A DNA stretch of 45,171 nt from Caulobacter sp. FWC26 (lineage in GTDB: Bacteria > Pseudomonadota > Alphaproteobacteria > Caulobacterales > Caulobacteraceae), in the NCBI RefSeq assembly GCF_002742645.2, contig NZ_CP033874.1, positions 1-45,171 of the forward strand, given 5' to 3'. Below are positions 1 to 8,626 of this stretch, piece after piece. The notes beneath the pieces are model-generated. The model had not been told where the DNA came from, ran no database searches, and was given only the letters and a program-made list of their open reading frames with translations. The translations under genes and the position numbers were made by a program. Each line of letters starts with the position of its first letter. The stretch's first letter is position 1.

Positions 1-1269
1 ATGATCGAGAACGCCCACAAGCGGCTGGAGCGCTGGGCCCACGAGCATCCGGGCGGAGACCTGAAGGGCGAGACCCCGCTGGCGCGTGGTGACGAGGCCG
101 CCGCCGAGGTCGGCCCGGCCCTGTTCCTCAGCCTGGTGATCATCACTCTCAGCTTCGTGCCGGTGTTCGCCTTGCAGGCGCAGGAGGGGCGCCTCTTCTC
201 GCCGCTGGCCTTCACCAAGAGCTACGCCATGGCGGGGCGCGGCGATCCTGTCGGTCACCCTGGTCCCGGTGTTGATGGGCTACTTCATCCGCGGCCGCAT
301 CCCGGCCGAGGACGCCAACCCGCTGAACCGCTGGCTAACCGCCGCCTACCGCCCGGCCATTGACTGGGTATTGCATAAGCCGAGGACCGTCCTGCTGATC
401 GCCCTAGTGGCCTTCGCGACCACCGCCTGGCCGCTGAGCCGGCTGGGCGGCGAGTTCATCCCGCCGATGGACGAAGGCGACCTGCTCTACATGCCCTCGG
501 CCCTGCCGGGGATCTCGGCGGCCAAGGCCTCGGAACTGCTCCAGCAGACGACCGGCTGATCCGCACCGTGCCGGAGGTGAAGAGCGTGTTCGGCAAGGCC
601 GGCCGCGCGAGAGCGCCACCGATCCGGCGCCGCTGGAGATGTTCGAGACCACCATCCAGTTCAAGCCGCGCGACCAATGGCGGCCGGGCATGACACCAGA
701 GAAACTCACCGAGGAGCTGGACCGGGTGGTGAAGGTCCCCGGCTCGCCAACGTCTGGGTCCGCCGATCCGCAACCGGATCGACATGCTGGCCACCGGGAT
801 CAAGAGCCCCATCGGAGTGAAGGTGTCGGGGACCGACCTCGCCCAGCTCGACCGCTTGGCGGGCCAGGTGGAAGCGGTGGCCAAGCGCACGCCCGGCGTC
901 AGCTCGGCACTCGCCGAGCGGCTTACCGGCGGGCGTTATGTGGACGTCGACATCGACCGCGCCGCGGCCGGTCGCTACGGGCTCAACATCGCCGACGTTC
1001 ATGAGATCGTCTCCGGCGCCATCGGCGGTGAAACGGTTGGCGAGACGGTGGAGGGCGTCGCCCGCTATCCGATCAACGTCCGCTATCCGCGCGAATTGCG
1101 GGACAGCCTGGAGGGCCTGCGGACGTTGCCGATCCTCACCACCACCGGCCAGCAGATCACCCTGGGCACGGTGGCCAAGATTGAGATCGTCGATGGTCCG
1201 CCGATGCTGAAGACCGAGAACGCCCGGCCCTCGACCTGGGTCTATGTGGACGTGCGCGGCGCCGCCTGA
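1..1269 (+). pseudogene. cusA: CusA-type Cu/Ag RND efflux pump, fragment with frameshifts
   Basis: Inner-membrane proton-driven pump of the heavy-metal efflux RND family. Three reading frames must be joined. Residues with [20 protein letters not shown], then [19 protein letters not shown], then [12 protein letters not shown] and the following porter-domain text match the middle of CusA; the [12 protein letters not shown] motif favours CusA (Cu/Ag) over CzcA. The match begins roughly 40% into the ~1040-residue family and stops at YVDVRG, so the C-terminal quarter with its membrane segments is missing. Frame changes occur near 234 (one extra G in a G run), 552, 608, 742 and 763. The indels could be sequencing errors, but the 3' truncation at 1269, followed by unrelated DNA, looks real. 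No CusB or CusC is visible; the 5' end lies outside the window. Confidence 0.85.
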
Positions 1270-1438
1270 TGATCCTGTTCTGCTTCCGTTCGACCTTAGC
1301 GTTGCCCAGCTAACAATTGTCGCGCCGCCCTCCATCGGCGCGGCGCTGCCTGACCAGAATGTCTTGCGCTGGCCGTCCAGCGCGCTGGCGTCGTCTAGGA
1401 CGGAGGCGGGGCCTCCGGAGGGCCTCCTTGACCGCTGG

Positions 1439-1605
1439 CTAAGGGGCCTGGCCCTCGCGCGCGGAAGACCGGCCTTGGGGTGTCCCCGCCTTCCTCCCTT
1501 GGGTCGTGCAGGCCGGGCGATCCCCCTCCCCTCCCCCGGTCATCCGCTTGCTACCCCCGCCTCGCCGGCGGGCAGGGGTTGATGCGCAAGGCATCCCCTG
1601 ACCGG
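1439..1605 (+). repeat. Dispersed non-coding repeat, copy A (upstream of DUF3768)
   Basis: GC-rich block that begins CTAAGGGGC, contains GCAGGCCGGGCGATCCCCCT, and ends with GCTACCCCCGCC, CTCGCCGGCGGGCAGGGG and TTGATGCGCAAGGCATC. Related blocks lie at 3774, 6139 and, inverted, at 10454. The 3' end can fold (CTACCCC against GGGGTTG with one wobble pair). This copy ends about 10 bases before the GTG of the next gene. No coding signal of its own. Confidence 0.8.
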
Positions 1606-1615
1606 ATATCGACCC

Positions 1616-1994
1616 GTGACCGACAAGCCCCTGTTCGCCAGCGACGCCGAACGCACCGTGGAAACCGCCCGCCTCAACGATCTGGCGCGCACCGCGCCCA
1701 AGACCGTCAACGCCACTTGGCTGGCGACGGGCGGCGTCGCCGCCCTGATCGCCGAGGCCGCCAACGGGGAGGATCGGGGAGTTGAGCTCGCCACCCGACT
1801 GGCGAGGTTTACCGATTTCGACGAGGGCGATGATCCCTATGGCGAGCGTGATTTCGGGGCGTTCGAGCTTTGGCGAGCGCCTGTTTTGGAAGATCGACTA
1901 CTATCACCCGGAGCGTGACGAGCACTCGCCGGTCAAGTGGAGCGCCGAGCTCACCCGGCGCGTTGTGACTATCATGCTGGCCAGCGAATACTGA
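1616..1994 (+). CDS. DUF3768 domain-containing protein (one frameshift)
   Basis: Small plasmid-borne protein of unknown function, common on alphaproteobacterial plasmids. After correcting one frameshift near 1864, where an extra G follows GGCGTTC, the C-terminal half reads DDPYGERDFGAF, then GERLFWKIDYY and RRVVTIMLASEY. That is the conserved DUF3768 pattern (EHDFG, FWKIDYY, T-RVLTIMLA-EY). The corrected length is about 125 residues, typical for the family. GTG at 1616 is chosen because it opens the only frame reaching the conserved part; the nearby ATG at 1582 is out of frame. It sits directly behind repeat copy A. Confidence 0.75.
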
Positions 1995-2070
1995 CCGGGT
2001 CGGGCCAGCCGCCGGGCTGGCCCCCTCCCCTACCAGATGCTATATTCCGTGGTGTTCGAAGGAGTTTCCC

Positions 2071-2260
2071 ATGGGCCGTTGGTCCTCATCCGATCCCGCA
2101 GACGTGGCCTGGCGCCGCGAGCAGATGAGCGCCAACAACGACATCGAGGGCGTGCGTCGCGACCCCGGCTGACCAGTTGATGGCCCGGCTGGACGCGGAG
2201 GGCAAAAGCCCCGCCCAAAAGCGCGACGCCCTGCGCGGTTACTTCGCCCAGAAGGCCTAG
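2071..2260 (+). CDS. Putative VbhA-like antitoxin of the Fic module (one frameshift)
   Basis: A 62-residue protein after one frameshift near 2155 (a run of four C). It starts at ATG 2071 behind a clear ribosome binding site (GAAGGAG). Its stop overlaps the GTG start of the fic gene by one base, so the two genes are translationally coupled. Small antitoxins of class I Fic proteins carry an inhibitory helix with the motif (S/T)xxxE(G/N). Here residues NNDIEG place E-G in the right spacing but with Asn at the Ser/Thr position, so the motif is only near-canonical. The C-terminal part, QLMARLDAEGKSPAQKRDAL, resembles VbhA-type antitoxins. Assignment rests on position, size and this near-motif. Confidence 0.6.
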
Positions 2261-3174
2261 TGAGCGATCGCAAGGACGCCGAGCGCGCCGCGTTCGAGCG
2301 GGTTTTTTATCCGGGCAGCCGCGTGCTGGTGAACGAGTTGGGGCTGCGCGATGCAGCCTCGCTCGACGCTGCCGAACGTCTCTTCACCGACACGCATCGA
2401 AGAAGGCATGCCCGCTCGCGCAGGCGAGCCGACCTATGCCGCGTTCAAGGCCATCCATTTCCATCTTTTCCAGGACCTCTATGCGTGGGCGGGCCAGGAG
2501 CGGACCTACACGACCGGCCGTGGCCCCACGCCGTTCGCGCCGCCCGAGCAGATCGCGCCTTGGATGGAAAAGCAATTTGCCGCCTTCCGCGAGCTGAAGG
2601 GCTTGTCGGCGGAAGGTTTCGCTGTGGCTTCAGCCAACTTCATCACCGAGATCAATGCCGCCCACCCCTTCATCGAAGGCAATGGCCGCACCCAGCGCAT
2701 CTGGCTGGGCGGCGTGGCCGAACGCGCTGGCTTGAATTTCGGATCCGGCCCGAGGACCAGGCGGCCTGGTACGAGGCTTCCCGGATCGGGTTCGAGTTGG
2801 CCAAGACCGAGCCGATGGCCGAGCTGATCCTGGCGCGCATCCAGACCCTGCAACGGGCCGAGGACGGTCGCGGCCCTGAGCGGGCCGCGCAGTTCTTGGC
2901 GATGAGCCGCGAAGCGGCGCTGGCCAGCGGTGACGGCAGCTTCCAGGCGGCTTGGGCAAACCTGGACAAGATCGCCGCCGTGGTTGGCAGCGCCATGGCC
3001 CATGATGTCGAGGCCCAGGGCCGATTGCTTGAAAAGGCGCGCCACCAGGTTGCCGAGCATCTTCGCGCCGGGCGGACGATCGTCGAGGTCAGCAAAGAGC
3101 AGGCCTGGCGAAACGCCTCGCAGGACCAGGCCCCCTCCCCTATCGACCCTCTTCCTGGCGACAAAGACCGCTAG
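2260..3174 (+). CDS. Fic/DOC-family protein (probable AMP-transferase toxin, frameshifted)
   Basis: Fic enzymes transfer a nucleotide, usually AMP, from ATP to a target side chain. The complete active-site loop HPFIEGNGRTQRIW is present (consensus HxFx(D/E)GNGRxxR). Upstream are the helix LFQDLYAWAGQERTY and the flap TTGRGPTPF, all expected for a Fic core. The reading frame shifts near 2388 and near 2742 (a missing C in AATTTCGG), returning to the first frame; corrected length is about 304 residues. The C-terminal ~100 residues are helical and charged and match no BID secretion domain as in VbhT. With its coupled antitoxin it is probably a toxin-antitoxin or plasmid-addiction module. An active enzyme is likely if the indels are consensus errors. 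Confidence 0.85.
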   Translation: MSDRKDAERAAFERVFYPGSRVLVNELGLRDAASLDAAERLFTDTHRRRHARSRRRADLCRVQGHPFPSFPGPLCVGGPGADLHDRPWPHAVRAARADRALDGKAICRLPRAEGLVGGRFRCGFSQLHHRDQCRPPLHRRQWPHPAHLAGRRGRTRWLEFRIRPEDQAAWYEASRIGFELAKTEPMAELILARIQTLQRAEDGRGPERAAQFLAMSREAALASGDGSFQAAWANLDKIAAVVGSAMAHDVEAQGRLLEKARHQVAEHLRAGRTIVEVSKEQAWRNASQDQAPSPIDPLPGDKDR

Positions 3175-3307
3175 ACTCGGCCTCGTCCAGAAATCCACGG
3201 CGATGGCGGGCCGAGCGGCTCCCCCATAGAGCAAGCGAGGACCGCCAAGGCGCCAGCGATTTAGCTGGCAGCGTGCGCGGTGGAGTTCTGGTCGTCGTCA
3301 GGCGCTG

Positions 3308-3325
3308 AGTTTGCACGTGCAAACT
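3308..3325. promoter_or_regulatory. Palindrome GTTTGCACGTGCAAAC, site 1
   Basis: Perfect 18-bp palindrome, AGTTTGCACGTGCAAACT, in the gap between fic and the minus-strand gene ending at 3370. It is one of six identical 16-bp cores. The sequence resembles the universal ParB site parS (GTTTCACGTGAAAC) with one extra G:C pair inserted in each arm, so it is a candidate centromere for the plasmid ParB or an operator. Confidence 0.7.
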
Positions 3326-3369
3326 TCTGCTACGGGGCGGCGCGTCGCGCCAGGCAAGCCGCGGGCTTG

Positions 3370-3690
3370 CTAGCCGCCTATGGCGGCAGGCCCCGCCGGG
3401 TCTAGGCGCGGGATTTGACCGATGAGGCGCGTGGCCCGCCAGATTTCCACGAGGTCAGTGCTGTGGTGCTGATCCAAAAGGCTCACGGCGTGAGCGCGCG
3501 CCAGGTCGTCGCTCTCAAATCCGGCAATATCCATGAACAGCGTCGCGCCGGCCCTGGAGTTTCCAAGAAAGGTGTAGGCGTCGTCAGACATCGTCGCGTG
3601 CAGCCCTCGAACAGTGCCGTTGCGGTCAAGCTCCGTGAAAATGCAATGGCCTCGCTTGGGTTCCCGGGGACCAGCATTGCGGCAAGGCAT
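3370..3690 (-). CDS. Hypothetical plasmid protein
   Basis: About 106 residues, not recognised. The open frame extends to 3756. The sequence GGAGGAG lies 2 bases before an ATG at 3699 and 11 bases before one at 3690, so I prefer 3690. The product has a mixed acidic, soluble composition (HCIFTELDRNGTVRGLHATM, then AGATLFMDIAGFESDDLARAH). It shows no signal peptide, membrane segment or motif I can name. It is transcribed against its neighbours and lies between palindrome site 1 and repeat copy B. Codon choice is GC-rich and consistent with coding. Confidence 0.5.
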   Translation of the reverse strand: MPCRNAGPREPKRGHCIFTELDRNGTVRGLHATMSDDAYTFLGNSRAGATLFMDIAGFESDDLARAHAVSLLDQHHSTDLVEIWRATRLIGQIPRLDPAGPAAIGG

Positions 3691-3773
3691 GACGGTCATC
3701 TCCTCCAGCAGCAGCGGCGGCGTCTCGCGTGCGAGACCCATCGGTCCTTTGGCCACGCAGGCGTGGCGTATGG

Positions 3774-3965
3774 CTAAGGGGCGGTCGCCCCTCGCGCCCG
3801 GGGATGAAGTCTGCGCTGCGCTCCGACCGGCCGGGGGGTGTCCCCCACCTTCCCTCGCTGCGCTCGGTGCAGGCCGGGTGATCCCCCTCCCCCCGGCCGT
3901 CCCCCGGTTGCTACCCCCAGCCTCGCCGGCGGGCAGGGGTAGATGCGCAAAGCATCGACCCCAAC
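3774..3965 (+). repeat. Dispersed non-coding repeat, copy B (upstream of the large ParB-like gene)
   Basis: The most complete copy: CTAAGGGGC at the 5' end, a small hairpin AGGGGCG/CGCCCCT, the central block GACCGGCCGGGGGGTGTCCC, the block CCTTCCCTCGCTGCGCTC, and a 3' stem (CTACCCC pairing with GGGGTAG around CCTCGCCGGCGGGCA). The gene behind it starts 21 bases after the repeat ends. Copy D, inverted at 10454, is its closest relative by eye. Confidence 0.85.
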
Positions 3966-3985
3966 CCCAAGACGGAGTTCAACCG

Positions 3986-5977
3986 ATGACCGTTCGTGAA
4001 ATCCAACTGAACAAGCTGGTCCTGTCGCCCAACAACATGCGCCAAGGCGAGGTGGACACCGCCGATCTGGTCGCCGAAATCGGGGCCAGCAAGACGGTGC
4101 TGCAAAACCTTCGGGTCACCGCCCAGCACGACAGCAAGGGCAAGGCCACCGGCCGTTCGAGGTCCATGTCGGCGGGCGCCGCCTTCGGGCGCTGAACATC
4201 TTGGCCGACCGCAAGGAGATCGCCCGCGCCTTCCCGGTGCCGTGCGTTGTCTGTCCGACGAGGCCACGGCGCTGGAGGAGAGCATCGCGGAAAAACAATG
4301 TGCGGCTTGCCCCTCACCCGGCCGACCAGTTCGCCGCCTTTTATGCCCTCAGCTTGACGGGCAAGACGGTGTCGGAGATCGCAGAGCGCTTCTCGGTCGC
4401 CCCGCGCATCGTCGAGCGGCGGCTGAAGCTGGCCACGGTGTCGCCGCGCCTAATGGAGCTGTTCCGGGCCAACGCGGTGACGCTGGACCATATGGCGGCC
4501 TTCACCCTGACCGATGACCACGGCGAGCAGGAAGCGGCCTATTTCGACGTCCCTGAACACGACCGGCAGGCCTACCGGGTCAAGCAGCGTCTGATCGGTG
4601 GCCGGGTCAACAGCCAGACGAACGCAACGGCCAAGTTCGTGGGGCTAGACGCCTACCGAGCGGCGGGCGGCGCGGTCAGCCAGGACCTCTTCGCCCAGGC
4701 CGACGATGCGGGGTTCATCACCGATCTGACGCTTCTGGAGCGGCTGGCCAGCGAGGCCCTGGAGGCTGAGGCCAGGGCTTTGGAACCGGAGGGCTGGGCA
4801 TGGGTGAGACCACGCTGCGCTTCGACTACAGCCTGTCGCAAACCTATGGCCGAGCCTATCCCACCCGTCGCGCCGGTGTCGGCCGAGGCCTTGGCCCGGA
4901 TCGAGGAGCTCACCGCCGAGATGCGAGAGCTGGAGGAGTTGGACCCGCAGACGGAGCAAGCGGCCGAGCGCGTCAGCCAGATCGAAGACCTGATCTATGA
5001 CTTGGAAAGCTCCGGCGTGGAGGTCTATGCGCCCGAGGTCAAGGCGATCACCGGCGCCATCGTGACGATCGGCGATGACGGCGCGCTTCGGATCGAGCGC
5101 GGTTGCGCCAAGCCAGGCGCGGACACCAAGGCTCTGCGCAAGCTCGACGGCAAGGCGACGGAGGGCGGCGCATCCATAGCGCGTGAGCGCACCAAGAAGG
5201 CGGTCGGCGCCTCCCCGACAAGCTGGTGCTGGACCTGACCGCCCATCGCACGCTGCCTTGCGCGCGGCGTTGATCGAGCGACCCGACGTGGCGTTCGTCG
5301 CTATCGTCCATTCGCTGCTGCTGCTGACCCACTATGGCGCGGGCCATCGCTCGTCCCCCGCCTCGACCATCAACCTTCAGGCCGATCTGTCGGCCAACCA
5401 TCCGCGCAAGCACGCCGAGGGGTTCGAGGCCACCAAGGCGGGCGAGGCCCTCAAGCATGTCCAGGGGCGCATGATGCTGCTGCTGCCGCTCAGCCATGCC
5501 GACCTGTGGCCGTACCTGATGGCGCGCGACACCGACCAGCTCATGGAGCTTGTCGCCTACGCCGCCTCCCAGATGGTCGATGCGATCAAGCAGCCGTTCG
5601 AGAAGGACAACAGCGCCCGGCAGGTGGCGTCCGATCATCTGGCCAAGGCATTGGACCTGGACATGGCCCAATGGTGGGCGCCCACGGCGCAGGGCTACTT
5701 TGGCCGGGTGTCCAAGCTCCTGATCGTCGCGGCGGTCCAAGAGGCCACGACCGCCCAGGCGGCCGAGAATATCGCCGGTCTCAAGAAGCAGGAACTGGCG
5801 GCCGAGGCTGAGCGGCGCCTGGAGGGCAAGGGCTGGCTGCCGACCATCCTTCGTCCGCGCGAGATCGTCCAGGACGAGGAGGCGGTCGAACAGGCGGCCT
5901 ATGGCGCCGAGGATGACGACGGTCTTGATGAGGGCGCGCCGTGGGACGAGGACGAGGTTCCCATGGCCGCCGAATAG
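3986..5977 (+). CDS. Large ParB/RepB/Spo0J-like DNA-binding protein (several frameshifts)
   Basis: About 660 residues after correction. The N-terminus reads MTVREIQLNKLVLSPNNMRQ, then LVAEIGASKTVLQNLRVTAQ and FEVHVGGRRLRALNIL, the ParB-like N-terminal (CTPase/nuclease-like) domain. A ParB-type helix-turn-helix follows (YALSLTGKTVSEIAERFSV, then RIVERRLKLATVSPRLMELF). The rest (from about residue 200) is a long, mostly helical tail found in large plasmid ParB-like proteins. Frame changes occur near 4157, 4250, 4295, 4800, 4860, 5215 and 5260. ATG 3986 follows GACGGAG. A separate, ordinary ParA/ParB pair lies at 7846-9582, so this protein probably has another role, such as establishment or a regulatory function; that is inference. 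Confidence 0.75.
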
Positions 5978-6026
5978 GTCTCCGACGCCGGGGCCTTGCG
6001 CCCCGGCCCGCTCTCTTCAGAGGCCG

Positions 6027-6042
6027 GTTTGCACGTGCAAAC
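6027..6042. promoter_or_regulatory. Palindrome GTTTGCACGTGCAAAC, site 2
   Basis: Exact 16-bp palindrome 50 bases after the stop of the large ParB-like gene. It pairs with site 3, centred 47 bp downstream. Confidence 0.7.
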
Positions 6043-6069
6043 GGCTTTCTGCTGACCGGGTGGCAGACC

Positions 6070-6093
6070 CCGGGTTTGCACGTGCAAACCCGG
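6070..6093. promoter_or_regulatory. Palindrome GTTTGCACGTGCAAAC, site 3 (extended to 24 bp)
   Basis: The core is at 6074-6089 and symmetry continues for four more base pairs on each side (CCGG/CCGG), giving a 24-bp perfect palindrome, the longest of the six. Sites 2 and 3 form the only tandem pair, in the gap before repeat copy C and ardC. Confidence 0.75.
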
Positions 6094-6138
6094 CCAAACG
6101 GCGCGGGCCTGCGGCCCGCCCTCCTTGCAGTCGATGAG

Positions 6139-6310
6139 CTAAGGGGCCTCGCCCCTCGCGCGGAGGCGGTGAAGTCTACGACCCAGAACGAGGGTTTCCC
6201 CAACCTTCCTCCCGCTGGTCGTGCAGGTCGGGCGATCCCCCTCCCTCGCCCTGGCCGCCCCCTTGCTACCCCCGCTCATTGGCGCCGGCCTAGCCGGTTG
6301 GATCGCGAAA
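6139..6310 (+). repeat. Dispersed non-coding repeat, copy C (upstream of ardC)
   Basis: Shares CTAAGGGGC, GCCCCTCGCGCG, CCTTCCTCCCGCTGGTCGTG, GCAGGTCGGGCGATCCCCCT and CTTGCTACCCCCGCT with the other copies. Its 3' end diverges: GCGCCGGCCTAGCCGG replaces CCTCGCCGGCGGGCAGGG. It lies about 105 bp before the ATG of ardC. Confidence 0.75.
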
Positions 6311-6346
6311 GAAGCGAGCCAACCCCAAGCCGACAAGGGAAAGAAA

Positions 6347-6384
6347 ACATCTTTATCTTCTAACCTCCGAAAACATAAAGATGT
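6347..6384. promoter_or_regulatory. Inverted repeat ACATCTTTAT/ATAAAGATGT in the ardC leader
   Basis: A perfect 10-bp inverted repeat with an 18-base spacer inside an AT-rich patch (6340-6395) that contrasts with the GC-rich surroundings, 30 bp before the ardC start codon. The left part, TCTTTATCTTCTAAC, recurs with two differences at 7565 ahead of the RHH-parA-parB genes. It is probably an operator over the ardC promoter. Confidence 0.5.
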
Positions 6385-6414
6385 ATTCTTGAGCCTTAGA
6401 GACGGAGCCCGGAC

Positions 6415-7411
6415 ATGACCAAATCCCCCACCTCCAAGCGCCGCAAGCCCGCCGCCGCAAGGCCTCGACCAAGACCGCGCCGACCGAACGTTTCGATGTT
6501 CACCAGCACGTCACCGACCAGATCATCAAGGCCCTGGAGGCCGGAACCAAGCCATGGGAGCAGCCCTGGCGCTCGGCGGGCGGATCGCTTCGCCCCCTGC
6601 GGTTCAACGGCGAGCCCTATCGCGGCATCAATGTGCTGATGCTGTGGGGCGCGGCCCACGAACACGGCTTTGCCTCCGCCTACTGGATGACCTTCCAGCA
6701 GGCGCTGGAGTTGGGCGGGTGCGTGCGAAAGGGCGAGCGGGGCAGCAAAGTCGTCAAGGCCGGGCAGAGCGTCTTTGGCGACCAGGACGCGCCCGACAAA
6801 GAGGGCGTTGGCCAGTGCGACGGAGACGACGGTCCGACCGTGCGCCGGTGGCTGAAGGCCTACACGGTGTTCAACAGCCAGCAGATCGACGGCTTGCCCG
6901 AGCGCTATGTGGTCAAAGCGGCCCCGCCCAGCCCCCTGCCCGAGCGGATCACAGCGGCCGATGCGTTTTTCGCCAACATCCCCGCCAAGGTGATCAACAC
7001 CGGGACCGGGCCTTCTACCGGATCAGCACCGACGACATCCACATGCCGCCGCTGGACCTTTTCGCCGACGCCGAGCACCACGCCGCGACCCTGGCCCATG
7101 AGCTCATCCACTGGACGCGCCACCCTTCGCGCCTGGACCGTGATTTTGGCCGCAAGACCTTCGGCGACGCGGGTTACGCCAAGGAGGAATGTTGCGCCGA
7201 ACTGGGCGCGGCCTTCGTCGGCGCGATCCTGGGCCTTTGCCCTTCCCACATCGAAGACCACGCCGCCTATATCGGCTCGTGGCTGAAGGTCCTGAAGGAC
7301 GACAAGCGGTTCATCTTCACCGCCGCAGGTCACGCCCAGCGCGCCGTCGATCTCCTGGAAAGCTACCAGCCCGGCGCGGCCAAGGCCGCCCAGCAGGAGG
7401 TGGCCGCTTAG
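6415..7411 (+). CDS. ardC: ArdC-family anti-restriction protein, ssDNA-binding plus zinc metallopeptidase domains (frameshifted)
   Basis: ArdC proteins protect incoming plasmid single strands in a new host. The corrected N-terminal domain (about residues 20-150) reads FDVHQHVTDQIIKALEAGTK, PWEQPW, NGEPYRGINVLMLW, ASAYWMTFQQALELGG and VRKGERGSKVV, the ArdC ssDNA-binding signature. The C-terminal domain carries the zincin motif HELIH (LAHELIHWTRHPSRLDRDFG) with the third ligand region YAKEECCAELGAAF. Frame changes lie near 6460 and 7010. ATG 6415 is preceded by GGAG. The gene lies between repeat copy C and the partition genes, fitting an early-expressed establishment role. Confidence 0.88.
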
Positions 7412-7434
7412 GCGGCCACCGATGGAGGACGCCC

Positions 7435-7560
7435 ATGCTTGTCGCCCTGCTTGTATTCGTCGCGCTGGCCCTGGTCGGGCGGGTCTCACGCCCGCCCACC
7501 GACGAAGGCGCTTGGCTGCTCTGGCGAGAAAATCAGGAGGACCGCCGCGATGACGGCTGA
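7435..7560 (+). CDS. Small 41-residue single-pass membrane protein
   Basis: Starts at ATG 7435 behind a good ribosome binding site (GGAGGACGCCC) 23 bases after ardC. The first 15 residues (MLVALLVFVALALVG) form a hydrophobic segment. The rest is a short charged tail with EGAWLLWRENQEDRR. Its stop at 7560 lies beside the next genes, so it is probably co-transcribed with ardC. Function unknown. Confidence 0.55.
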   Translation: MLVALLVFVALALVGRVSRPPTDEGAWLLWRENQEDRRDDG

Positions 7561-7564
7561 AACC

Positions 7565-7579
7565 TCTTTATCTTTTGAC
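7565..7579. promoter_or_regulatory. Second copy of the TCTTTATCTTYTRAC motif, ahead of the par genes
   Basis: TCTTTATCTTTTGAC here matches TCTTTATCTTCTAAC at 6350 in 13 of 15 bases. Both stand in front of a gene set (ardC; RHH-parA-parB). It could be a shared operator for the small RHH protein encoded next to it, or a shared promoter element. Confidence 0.35.
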
Positions 7580-7639
7580 TATGCTGAATCACAACGACTC
7601 GGCCGCCTTCGCGGCGCGGTCTTGAGGGTTTGGTGGGGC

Positions 7640-7849
7640 ATGGATGTGAGCGACGAGGCTGGCGAGTCCATGCTCAACATGAAGGTCCCGACGGCGCTTC
7701 GCGACGAGCTGAAGAAGCAGGCCGCCGACCAGGGCGTGACGCTTCGGTGATCGTGTTGCGCGCCTTGAAAGCGGCGGGGTTCACCGTCAACGACAACGAA
7801 CTGGCCGACCGACGCCCCCGAGCGCTCGGGCAGGAAGAAAAGCGCATGA
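7640..7849 (+). CDS. Ribbon-helix-helix protein upstream of ParA (frameshifted)
   Basis: Corrected sequence contains [37 protein letters not shown] and ends SGRKKSA. The strand-helix-helix pattern (beta strand NMKVP, then two amphipathic helices) is that of a short CopG/Arc-type DNA-binding protein. Frame changes are near 7742 and 7815. The stop overlaps the parA ATG (ATGA at 7846). The start is uncertain: ATG 7640 follows GGTGGGG, but an open frame runs back to ATG 7550. Its position suggests an autorepressor of the partition operon. Confidence 0.6.
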
Positions 7850-8614
7850 AGACCATCGTCGTGAACAACCAGAAGGGCGGCGTCGGCAAGACCATGCTGG
7901 CCATCCATCTGGCTTGGTTCCTGGCCGAGGAAGCGGCTACGCGCGTCCTGTTCATAGACCTGGACCCCCAGGCCACAACGCCAGCCACACCTTGGACGCT
8001 GAGCGCAAGGGCGGCCTGAGCAGCGCCTTGTGTTCTTCGGCCCGACCAGAAGCTTGAGGGCCTGCCGGGCATCACGGTGCTGCGCGCCGACGACAAGCTG
8101 CACAATGTGGACGCCCAGCTCAATGACGCCATCCCGGCCATGGCCAAGCGCTTTCGAGGCGCTGAAGGACCAGTTCGACTATTGCGTCATCGACACCCCG
8201 CCGACCTGGGGTGGGTAATTTCGCGGCGCTTTTGGTCACCGATCTGGTGATCTCGCCCATCGACCTGGAAGACTATTCGCTGCTGGGCATCGGCAAGCTG
8301 CGCAAGCAGATCAAGCTGGTCGAGGACCAAGCCCGTGGCGGGCGGCGCATCGACTTTCTGGGGCTGCTGCCCTCGCGGTTTGTCAGCACCTCGCCGCGCC
8401 AGCGCGAGAACCTCAAGACCCTGCTGACCCAGGGCGGAACCTCGCTGATGTTCGAGGGGGTGCTCACCCAGCGCCAGGGTTACGCCGAGGCCGTCAGCTT
8501 GAAGGCCCCCGGTCTGGACCATCAAGAAGAAGGCCGCCCAGGACGCCGCCAAGGAAATTCGCGGCGTGCTGACGACAATCAAGGGGCCGCCTTTCGGCCG
8601 CCGTCGCCACCTAG
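7846..8614 (+). CDS. parA: ParA-family partition ATPase (frameshifted)
   Basis: ParA binds ATP and nonspecific DNA and moves ParB-parS complexes to segregate the plasmid. The N-terminus [20 protein letters not shown] holds the deviant Walker A motif (KGGVGKT). FIDLDPQ (Walker A') and [11 protein letters not shown] (Walker B) follow, with [20 protein letters not shown] and [20 protein letters not shown] further on. Length is about 255 residues. Frame changes occur near 7975, 8030, 8155, 8213, 8512 and 8588. The stop at 8612-8614 is the one reached after the last correction ([10 protein letters not shown]). ParB begins 12 bases later. Confidence 0.88.
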
Positions 8615-8626
8615 AGGATCAACGCC

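Noticed and set aside
2506..3234. Minus-strand 242-codon frame across the fic gene
   Set aside because: Shadow of fic; no motif and no partner.
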